Assembly: GCA_038207565.1 (NCBI GenBank)
Contig: JBBQZQ010000010.1
Coordinates: forward strand, 37,380 to 101,379
DNA length: 64,000 nt
DNA from: JALZAI01 sp038207565
GTDB lineage: Bacteria; Actinomycetota; Actinomycetes; Mycobacteriales; Jatrophihabitantaceae
Direction: 5' to 3'
Shown: positions 1-6,250 of the stretch, one piece after another
Position numbering within the stretch: the first letter of the stretch is position 1
Layout: every line of letters begins with the position of its first letter
The notes under the pieces: generated by a model
The model's input: only the letters and a program-made list of their open reading frames with translations
Databases searched by the model: none
Told to the model about the DNA's origin: nothing
Translations under genes and position numbers: made by a program

Positions 1-123
1 GGTGCCTCACGCGAGACGGTGAACAAGGCGCTGGCCGACTTCGCGTCGCGGGGCTGGTTGCGCCTGGAGGGCAAGAGCGTCGTCATCCTCGACCGCGAGC
101 GCCTGGCTCGTCGCGCGCGCTGA
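1..123 (+). CDS. crp: Crp/Fnr-family cAMP-responsive regulator, C-terminal end (partial)
   Basis: The first 40 codons of the window are the C-terminal end of a CRP protein; the start lies outside. The visible part is the recognition helix and winged-helix tail (SRETVNKALADFASRGW, then LEGKSVVILD and LARRAR). It is nearly the same as my memory of the M. tuberculosis CRP (Rv3676) tail. CRP binds cAMP and DNA as a global regulator. The order of the following genes also matches the Rv3676 neighbourhood. The next gene begins three bases after the stop codon, so it may be carried on the crp transcript. Confidence 0.9.
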   Translation, partial: GASRETVNKALADFASRGWLRLEGKSVVILDRERLARRAR

Positions 124-126
124 TCC

Positions 127-927
127 GTGCAGCTGACGGCAAGCTACGACACGTCGTTCCAGCCCGAGCTGCTCGAGCGCTACCGCTTCGCCGAGGTACG
201 AAACGCCGCGGCGATCCTTTCCGCGGTCGCCCCATCGTGTCGTCGTGACCTCGACGACGTGCTCGCCGGATTCGAGCTGACCGCGGCTCATCTGCTGGAC
301 GCCGGCGGTAACAAGAGCCAGGTGGCGCGCGAGCTCGATCTCGCTTTTCGCGAGCTGGGATGGCGCGAGACCGGGCTGGTGCTCGACATCGTCGGCGCGC
401 TGACCTCGCACCCCTGGGGAGGTTCCGAGGCGCAGGTCGAGACGGCGAAGTTCCCCGGCGAGACGCACAAGATCGACAACTTCCGTGACCGCGTCGCCGT
501 CGAGGTGGAGTGGAACGCCAAGGATGGCAACCTCGACCGCGATCTCGCGGCGTTCCGCGCGATGTATGACGCCGGGTTCGTCGACGCCGCGGTGGTGATC
601 ACGCGACACCACGCGTCCACCAGGCACGCGGCCAACTACCTGGCGCGGCACTTCGGTCTGGTCAAGCCGACCGAGCGTTTCACCACGACGACAACGACCA
701 ACCTGGAACGGCTGACCTGGCGACTGGGGCGCGGGGATGCGGGCGGTTGCCCCGTGCTCGCGGTCGCGATCAGCCAACAGACCTACACACCCGGGCTTTT
801 GAGTCGACCGTCTGGACTGGAGCACGAAGTCCGGCAGCCGGTGATCCCGGTGCTCGATCCGGAGGCGGAACGGCTGTTGGAGGCAGAGACGATGGGTGTG
901 CAGCTCGACCTGTTCGACGATCAGTAG
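127..927 (+). CDS. BglII/BstYI-family type II restriction endonuclease
   Basis: The 266-residue product resembles the BglII/BstYI endonuclease family. Around residues 113-140 it reads HKIDNFRDRVAVEVEW then NAKDGNLDRDL. This gives an Asp-x8-Glu-x-Glu arrangement (D117, E126, E128) with the spacing of the BglII catalytic residues D84, E93 and Q95. Family members cut AGATCT or RGATCY, but the specificity here cannot be read from sequence. The GTG start lies 3 bp after the crp stop and there is no gap for an own promoter. A methyltransferase follows after 82 bp, so the two form a restriction-modification pair. The pair interrupts an otherwise conserved core gene order, which suggests acquisition. 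Confidence 0.85.
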   Translation: MQLTASYDTSFQPELLERYRFAEVRNAAAILSAVAPSCRRDLDDVLAGFELTAAHLLDAGGNKSQVARELDLAFRELGWRETGLVLDIVGALTSHPWGGSEAQVETAKFPGETHKIDNFRDRVAVEVEWNAKDGNLDRDLAAFRAMYDAGFVDAAVVITRHHASTRHAANYLARHFGLVKPTERFTTTTTTNLERLTWRLGRGDAGGCPVLAVAISQQTYTPGLLSRPSGLEHEVRQPVIPVLDPEAERLLEAETMGVQLDLFDDQ

Positions 928-1009
928 TTCGGCGCGACGATACTGTCGGGGCAGTAGCCTACGGTCACCCTCGACCACGACAGATCGAATGCGTAGGAGC
1001 TGTGTGCGG

Positions 1010-1708
1010 ATGACGGCGGTGACACCAGCTCCCGAATCGGCGGTGCCGTCGTCCGCCCCCGTTCGGCGGCTGCGGCCCGCGCCACCGTTACGGACCGATG
1101 TCGCGATGCCCCGCGGCCTGCCGCCGTTGCCCACCGTCGCCGACGGGTTCGCCACCGTGCTCGCCGACCCGCCGTGGCGCTTCCAGAACCGCACCGGCAA
1201 GGTGGCACCCGAGCACCGGCGCCTCGATCGCTACGACACGATGACGGTCGAGGAGATCTGCGATGTGCCGGTGACCTCGGTCGTCAGCGATAACGCGCAT
1301 CTGTATCTGTGGGTGCCGAACGCGCTGCTGCCCGAGGGCTTGCAGGTGATGCAGGCCTGGGGCTTTCGCTACGTCTCCAACGTCATCTGGGCCAAGCGGC
1401 GCAAGGACGGCGGGCCGGACGGGCGCGGCGTCGGCTTCTACTTCCGCAATGTGACCGAGCCGATCCTGTTCGGCGTGCGGGGGTCGCTGCGGACGTTGCC
1501 TCCTGGCCGGCGCCAGGTCAATATGCTGGAGACCCGCAAGCGCGAGCACTCGCGCAAGCCCGACGAGCAGTACGAGCTGATCGAGTCCTGCTCGCCAGGC
1601 CCGTATCTTGAGATGTTCGCCCGCTACCCGCGAGCCGGTTGGCAGGCCTGGGGGGACGAGTCGGATGCCCAGGTCGTTCCCCGTGGCCGCAGGCACCGCG
1701 GCTACTGA
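1010..1708 (+). CDS. MT-A70 family DNA N6-adenine methyltransferase
   Basis: The 232-residue protein has the MT-A70 catalytic motif DPPW at residues 53-56, followed by HLYLWVPNALL, WGFRYVSNVIWAK and the late FARYPRAGW segment. This family transfers methyl groups to adenine N6. It is the presumed protective partner of the preceding BglII-type nuclease. ATG 1010 is chosen because AGGAG (995-999) stands 10 bases upstream; the open frame continues to 896, but that would overlap the nuclease gene. The start lies behind an 82-bp spacer that could hold a private promoter. As I recall, the M.BglII type enzyme is an N4-cytosine methylase, so this pairing uses a different chemistry. Confidence 0.85.
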   Translation: MTAVTPAPESAVPSSAPVRRLRPAPPLRTDVAMPRGLPPLPTVADGFATVLADPPWRFQNRTGKVAPEHRRLDRYDTMTVEEICDVPVTSVVSDNAHLYLWVPNALLPEGLQVMQAWGFRYVSNVIWAKRRKDGGPDGRGVGFYFRNVTEPILFGVRGSLRTLPPGRRQVNMLETRKREHSRKPDEQYELIESCSPGPYLEMFARYPRAGWQAWGDESDAQVVPRGRRHRGY

Positions 1709-1710
1709 TC

Positions 1711-1769
1711 CCCGCCGCCTCGGCGCGGGGCTTTCTCTTGCCCGCCGCCTCGGCCCGCGGCTTCTCTTG
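1711..1769. repeat. Two tandem copies of an about 30-bp repeat
   Basis: Just after the methyltransferase stop, a segment beginning CCCGCCGCCTCGGC occurs at 1711 and again at 1741. Each copy runs on through a GC-rich block to TTCTCTTG. The copies differ by a few bases. They abut the large hairpin that follows. Confidence 0.6.
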
Positions 1770-1827
1770 ATCAACACGCCGTGCCGGGGGGGGGGGGGGC
1801 GCACCCCCCCAAAGCGTGTTGATCAAG
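1766..1827. repeat. Perfect 14-bp inverted repeat around a G14/C7 tract; likely bidirectional terminator or intergenic repeat
   Basis: CTTGATCAACACGC (1766-1779) is exactly complementary to 1814-1827. The interior has a run of 14 G (1786-1799) and a run of 7 C (1804-1810) that can extend the stem. The element lies between convergent genes (methyltransferase ending at 1708 and MBL gene ending at 1864), where a two-way terminator is expected. It could instead be a dispersed actinobacterial intergenic repeat. The length of the G tract should be treated cautiously, as homopolymers are prone to sequencing error. Confidence 0.7.
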
Positions 1828-1863
1828 GTTCGGAGCCCCGTCGTCGGTCCTGGCCGACCGCCC

Positions 1864-2646
1864 TCACCGGCGCAGGAACTCGAGCTGCGCCTCGACCGAC
1901 ATCTCGGCGGCGGGCCAGACGGCGCGGTCGACGTCGGCGTAAACCGTCTCGACGATCGCGCGCGCCGTGACCGACGGGCCCAGCTCGTCGAGCGCCGCCC
2001 GCACCTGCGCCAAGCGCTGCTCGCGATGGTCGAGATAGAACTGCGCTGCCGCACCCGCCTGCGGGAGTTCCGGACCGTGGCCGGGCAGCACGGTAGCGTC
2101 CCCCAACTCGCGCAACCTGCGCAGCGAGTCGAGGTAGGAGGCCAGGTTGCCGTCCGGGTGCGCGACGACGGTCGTGCCGCGTCCCAGGATCGTGTCACCG
2201 GTCAGCACGGCCGGTGCGGACGGATCGGCGTCGAGCAGGAACGATAGCGAGTCCGACGTGTGGCCGGGTGTCGCCCAGACCCGTACGTCGATTCCGGCCG
2301 CCGACACCACGTCACCCTCGTGCAGGCCCTCGCCCCCGTATCGGTGGACGGGGTCGAGCGCACGCACCGGCGCACCGGTCAGTTCGCCAAAGCGCCGCGC
2401 GCCCTCGCTGTGATCGGCGTGCCCGTGCGTCAGCAGGATCTGGGTAACCGCGCCCGCGGCGTCCAGCACCGACTCCAGGTGCGACGAGTCCGGGCCTGGA
2501 TCCACGACGATGCACGGGGCGGAGCCGGGCGCGCGCAGCAGCCAGGTGTTCGTCCCGTCCAGCGTCATCGGGTTCGGGTTGTCGGCCAGTACGACCGACG
2601 CGAATGGCGTGACCTGCCGCAGCGTCTCGTAGGCGAGCGACGTCAT
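1864..2646 (-). CDS. MBL-fold metallo-hydrolase (Rv3677c-like)
   Basis: The 260-residue protein carries the metallo-beta-lactamase fold signature THGHADHSEG, then TPGHTSDS, LTGDTI and LPGHGP, which supply the usual His and Asp ligands for two metal ions. It resembles the LACTB2-like hydrolases (M. tuberculosis Rv3677c) encoded beside crp in many actinobacteria; the physiological substrate is not established. ATG 2646 (MTSLAYETLRQ) is preferred over longer in-frame extensions that run into the upstream NUDIX gene. It is the last gene of a RidA-NUDIX-MBL operon, 10 bp after the NUDIX stop. Confidence 0.88.
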   Translation of the reverse strand: MTSLAYETLRQVTPFASVVLADNPNPMTLDGTNTWLLRAPGSAPCIVVDPGPDSSHLESVLDAAGAVTQILLTHGHADHSEGARRFGELTGAPVRALDPVHRYGGEGLHEGDVVSAAGIDVRVWATPGHTSDSLSFLLDADPSAPAVLTGDTILGRGTTVVAHPDGNLASYLDSLRRLRELGDATVLPGHGPELPQAGAAAQFYLDHREQRLAQVRAALDELGPSVTARAIVETVYADVDRAVWPAAEMSVEAQLEFLRR

Positions 2647-2656
2647 TCTTGTCGCG

Positions 2657-3427
2657 TCACTTGATGAGTGAGTCGGGCAGCGGGAACCGCGTGCCGTCGG
2701 GCAACACCGCGTCGTAGCCGCCATCCTCGCGCCGATCCAGCGTCGGACGTACCGCATCCAGCGAACGCCGCGCCGCCGCTTCCACGACGTCGCTGACCGA
2801 GCCGAACGGGACGAGCGACGCGAGCGTGGCCAACGTGGGCGCCATCAATCCCCGCTCGCCACGCTGCGCCTGCTCCATCGCCTCGGCGGCGCTCACCCAA
2901 TCGCCGGACGACGACTCAGTCGTGACATCCAGCGCCTCGGCTCCCGCGGGGAGCACGCCGACGAAGAAGCGCGTGTCATAGCGGCGCACCTCGCCAGCCG
3001 GGGTCACCCACCTGGCCCAAGGACGCAGCGCGTCCGCGTCGACGCTCAGGCCGTGCTCGCGCAGCAGTCTGCCGAAGGAGACGCGCCCGGCTTCGACGTC
3101 CTCGCGGTGATCGGCGAGATCAGCGCCGGGCGTCGTGAGCAGAACTCCGGTCTCCTCGAAAGTCTCGCGCACCGCCGCGCCCAGCAGTGCGCGGGCCGTC
3201 TCGGGTGCGCAGTCATAACCCGCCGCCGTCGCTGCCTCGCTCCCATCGACGAACGGCAGTGCGGCGTCATCGGCGTCGACCCGTCCACCGGGGAACACCG
3301 ACATCCCCGCCGCGAAAACCATCTGCGTGACGCGGGTGAGTAGCCACACCTGTATGCCGGACTCCCCGTCGCGCAGCAGCGCGACCGTCGCTGCATCGCG
3401 AACGGGGACCTCGTCCGCGGAACTCAT
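2657..3427 (-). CDS. NUDIX hydrolase
   Basis: The 256-residue product has the core of a NUDIX box, RETFEETGVLL, at about residues 87-97, preceded by AAGMSVFPGGRVDADD, typical of the larger NUDT19-like members. The first Glu of the canonical box is replaced, so the box is not fully standard. Such enzymes hydrolyse nucleoside diphosphates linked to another moiety, often CoA or nucleotide derivatives; the substrate here is unknown. ATG 3427 overlaps the RidA stop in an ATGA junction, indicating translational coupling. The frame stays open well upstream, but that part overlaps RidA and is not coding. Confidence 0.85.
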   Translation of the reverse strand: MSSADEVPVRDAATVALLRDGESGIQVWLLTRVTQMVFAAGMSVFPGGRVDADDAALPFVDGSEAATAAGYDCAPETARALLGAAVRETFEETGVLLTTPGADLADHREDVEAGRVSFGRLLREHGLSVDADALRPWARWVTPAGEVRRYDTRFFVGVLPAGAEALDVTTESSSGDWVSAAEAMEQAQRGERGLMAPTLATLASLVPFGSVSDVVEAAARRSLDAVRPTLDRREDGGYDAVLPDGTRFPLPDSLIK

Positions 3428-3882
3428 GCGACCTCGACGATCAACTCGACCTCGACCGGTGAGTCGAGCGGCAGGGCCGTGACGCCGACCGCCGATCGCG
3501 CGTGCTGCCCCGCCTCCCCGAAAATCTGGCCCAGCACCTCCGATGCGCCGTTCACGACCTTGGGTTGTCCGGTGAAGCCGGGCGCGGACGCGACGAAACC
3601 GACCACCTTGACCACGCGCACGACCGAATCGAGCCCGACGAGTGCGTCGACCGCGGCCAGTGCGTTCAGCGCGCAGGCCCGCGCCATGTCGTACGCGGCC
3701 TCGGGTGAGACGGCGGCGCCGACCTGGCCGGTCGCCGGAATCGCTCCGTCCACCATCGGCACCTGCCCCGAGGTGAACACCAGCGATCCGGTGCGGACGG
3801 CCGGGACGTATGCGGCCACCGGCGGCACGACAGCCGGTAGGCGGATCCCGAGTTCGGTGAGTTTGTCCAGCGCAGCACCCAT
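3424..3882 (-). CDS. RidA (YjgF/YER057c/UK114) family protein
   Basis: The 152-residue protein shows the RidA pattern: YVPAVRTGSLVFTSGQVPM near the N-terminus, then NALAAVDALVGLDSVVRVVKVVGFV and a C-terminal VTALPLDSPVEVELIVEVA. RidA proteins are trimeric and hydrolyse reactive enamine/imine intermediates. The typical catalytic Arg is not obvious, so this may be one of the divergent subfamilies. ATG 3882 is chosen by similarity to Rv3678c as I recall it; GTG 3891 is an alternative. It is the first gene of the minus-strand operon, diverging from the ATPase pair. Confidence 0.85.
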   Translation of the reverse strand: MGAALDKLTELGIRLPAVVPPVAAYVPAVRTGSLVFTSGQVPMVDGAIPATGQVGAAVSPEAAYDMARACALNALAAVDALVGLDSVVRVVKVVGFVASAPGFTGQPKVVNGASEVLGQIFGEAGQHARSAVGVTALPLDSPVEVELIVEVA

Positions 3883-4007
3883 GGCCGTCACCGTAGCGCT
3901 GTGCGCGAGCTGGCGAGCGAACCATGGATACCAAGGCAGGCCACGCGGTCACTGTGACCTCCGCCGGTGGCGACCCCGCCGCCCCGGTGCATCTCTACGC
4001 TGGAGCG

Positions 4008-5039
4008 ATGGCCTCTCGCAGTGTCGCGCTCGGCGCGCCGGCCCCACTCTCGCCTGCAATCTCGGCGACCGCGCGCCTGCACATCGTCACCGGCAAGGGC
4101 GGAACGGGCAAAACCACCGTGGCCGCCGCGCTGGCCCTCGCTCTCGCGTCGGGCGGGCGCAAGGTGCTGCTCGTCGAGGTGGAGGGACGCCAGTCGCTCG
4201 CCCAGCTGTTCGACGTGCCCGCCCTCCCCTACGAGGAGCGGCGCCTGGCGACCACGGCCGGTGGTGGCGCACTCTGGGGCCTCGCGATCGACGCCGAACA
4301 GGCCATGATCGAGTACCTCGACATGTTCTACGGGCTCAAGCGCTCGGCCCGCGGACTGCGAAAGATGGGCGCGGTCGACTTCGTCACCACCCTCGCGCCC
4401 GGCCTGCGCGACGTTCTGCTGACGGGCAAGGTGAAGGAGTCGGCGACCCGCACCGAGTCCGACGGCCACCCCGCCTATGACGCTGTCGTGCTCGACGCGC
4501 CGCCGACCGGCCGCATCGTGCGATTCCTGAACGCCACGGAGGAAGTCGCGAATCTCACCAAGTTCGGGCCGATCAACCGGCAGAGCAAAGGCGTCATCCA
4601 ATTACTGCACGGCGATCGGACGCGCGTGCACCTGGTGACGCTGCTCGAGGAGATGCCGGTGCAGGAAACCCTGGACGCAGCCGTCGAGCTGCGGGCCGCC
4701 GGATTCCGGCTCGGCGCCGTCGTCGTGAACCGCGCGCGCCCGGCGCTGCTCGCCGATGGGCAGGTCGCGGCTGACGGAACGGTCGACACGCAATTGCTCG
4801 GTGCCGGCCTGCGCAAGGCGAACGTGCCCGTCAGCCTCGCGGCCGCGTTCGCGACGCAGATGGCCACATACGCCGATCGGTTGGCGATCCAGGCCGAGAA
4901 CGAGGCCCGCCTGGGCGCCGTCGACGCGCCGCGTATCGAACTGCCCGATCTCAATCCGCCGGTCGAGCTCGGTGAACTGAACGAACTGGCTGCGTGCTTC
5001 ACGGTGAGCGATACCGTCGCGACCGGGGTCGACCGGTGA
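4008..5039 (+). CDS. ArsA/Get3-like ATPase, first of a pair (Rv3679-like)
   Basis: The 343-residue protein has a deviant P-loop GKGGTGKTT at about residues 29-37, followed by VLLVEVEGRQSLAQLFDV and the switch-like VVLDAPPTGRIVRFL. These define the ArsA/Get3 family of SIMIBI ATPases. In M. tuberculosis the equivalent pair Rv3679/Rv3680 is described as a Get3-like complex; a role in arsenite export is unlikely as no arsenical pump is nearby. ATG 4008 is chosen because conservation starts just after it. The stop overlaps the next gene in a GTGA junction, consistent with a 1:1 complex. Confidence 0.88.
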   Translation: MASRSVALGAPAPLSPAISATARLHIVTGKGGTGKTTVAAALALALASGGRKVLLVEVEGRQSLAQLFDVPALPYEERRLATTAGGGALWGLAIDAEQAMIEYLDMFYGLKRSARGLRKMGAVDFVTTLAPGLRDVLLTGKVKESATRTESDGHPAYDAVVLDAPPTGRIVRFLNATEEVANLTKFGPINRQSKGVIQLLHGDRTRVHLVTLLEEMPVQETLDAAVELRAAGFRLGAVVVNRARPALLADGQVAADGTVDTQLLGAGLRKANVPVSLAAAFATQMATYADRLAIQAENEARLGAVDAPRIELPDLNPPVELGELNELAACFTVSDTVATGVDR

Positions 5040-6178
5040 CCCAGCTCGATCTGCCCGGGCTCATTCGCGACCCGGATACGAGGGTCATCGTCACCTGCGG
5101 CAGCGGCGGCGTCGGGAAGACCACGATCGCCGCAGCGATGGCGATGTTGGGCGCGGAGGCAGGGCGGCGCACCGTCGTGCTCACCATCGACCCGGCTCGC
5201 CGGCTGGCCCAGTCGATGGGCCTCACCGAGCTCGATAACACCCCCCGCGAGGTCAAGGGCGTCGACAACGGCCAGCTCTTCGCGATGATGCTCGACATGA
5301 AGCGCACGTTCGACGACGTGGTGCTCGAACATTCCACGCCTGAGCGCGCGGAGCAGATCTTCGCCAATCCCTTCTATCAATCGCTGTCATCGTCCTTCGC
5401 GGGGACGCAGGAGTACATGGCGATGGAAAAGCTCGGCCAGCTCGTGGCAGCCGAGGAGTGGGACCTGATCGTTGTCGACACACCACCGTCGCGCTCGGCC
5501 CTCGACTTCCTGGACGCCCCGAACCGACTCGGCCGCTTCCTCGACGGCAGGATGATCCGCCTGCTGACCGCCCCGGCGCGTGCCGGCGGCAAGGCCTACC
5601 TGAAGGTCGTCACGGCTGGGGTGGGGGTTCTCGCCCGCGTCTTCACCAAGGTCATCGGCAACGAATTGCTGCATGACCTGTCGTCATTCGTCGCCGCCCT
5701 CGAGTCCATGTTTGGGGGGTTCCGCGAGCGAGCACAGCACACCTACGAGCTGCTCAAGACGCCCGGAACGGCCTTCGTCGTCGTCGCGGCGCCGGAACCG
5801 GACGCGCTGCGCGAGGCGTCCTACTTCGTCGAACGGCTCAACGCCGAGCGGATGCCGCTGGCCGGACTGGTGGTCAACCGCGTGCGCCGCACCGAGGTGA
5901 AGAACCCGCCGTTCTCGGCCGTCCGCGCCGACGCGGCTGCCGAGACGCTCGCTGCCACCTCCGGCTCGGACGATCCGGCAGCTGCGCTGGCCGAAACGGC
6001 GCTGCGGGTGCATGCCGAGATCGCTTCCGCCGCTGAGCACGACGCCCGCATGACCAAGCGGTTCTCGACGGCTCACCCGCAGGTGCCGGTGATCGCGGTC
6101 CGGGCGCTGGCGGCGGACGTGCACGATCTGGACGGACTGCGTCAGATCGGGGACCTGCTCGCCCCGACGGCCGGCTGA
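5036..6178 (+). CDS. ArsA/Get3-like ATPase, second of a pair (Rv3680-like)
   Basis: The 380-residue partner has the P-loop GSGGVGKTT at about residues 22-30, LTIDPARRLAQSMGL, and VVDTPPSRSALDFLD as the nucleotide-sensing segment. The GTG start (5036-5038) overlaps the stop of the upstream ATPase, so translation is coupled; the open frame upstream of it lies inside that gene. Two tandem non-identical copies suggest a heteromer. In M. tuberculosis and Streptomyces a whiB-type gene lies between this gene and the penicillin-binding protein, but here only 72 bp separate them and no such gene is present. Confidence 0.88.
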   Translation: MTQLDLPGLIRDPDTRVIVTCGSGGVGKTTIAAAMAMLGAEAGRRTVVLTIDPARRLAQSMGLTELDNTPREVKGVDNGQLFAMMLDMKRTFDDVVLEHSTPERAEQIFANPFYQSLSSSFAGTQEYMAMEKLGQLVAAEEWDLIVVDTPPSRSALDFLDAPNRLGRFLDGRMIRLLTAPARAGGKAYLKVVTAGVGVLARVFTKVIGNELLHDLSSFVAALESMFGGFRERAQHTYELLKTPGTAFVVVAAPEPDALREASYFVERLNAERMPLAGLVVNRVRRTEVKNPPFSAVRADAAAETLAATSGSDDPAAALAETALRVHAEIASAAEHDARMTKRFSTAHPQVPVIAVRALAADVHDLDGLRQIGDLLAPTAG

Positions 6179-6236
6179 GCCGCCTGCCGGGGCGCGGCTC
6201 ATGCCGGGAGTGGACGGAGCACACCGGTGCGCCGGT

Positions 6237-6242
6237 TATCCT
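6237..6242 (+). promoter_or_regulatory. Possible -10 element for a leaderless PBP transcript
   Basis: TATCCT at 6237-6242 fits the actinobacterial TAnnnT -10 pattern and lies eight bases before ATG 6251. No ribosome binding site precedes that ATG, so transcription may start at the initiation codon itself. This is an inference from spacing only. Confidence 0.3.
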
Positions 6243-6250
6243 GGATGCCT

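Noticed and set aside
7..1200. 397-codon open frame on the minus strand opposite the restriction nuclease
   Set aside because: It is Arg-rich with no family motif and lies antisense to two genes that have clear catalytic motifs; long antisense frames are normal in high-GC DNA.
4008..6178. Arsenite efflux ATPases (ArsA)
   Set aside because: The pair has ArsA-type P-loops, but there is no ArsB, ArsD or ArsR, and the synteny matches the Get3-like pair of mycobacteria.
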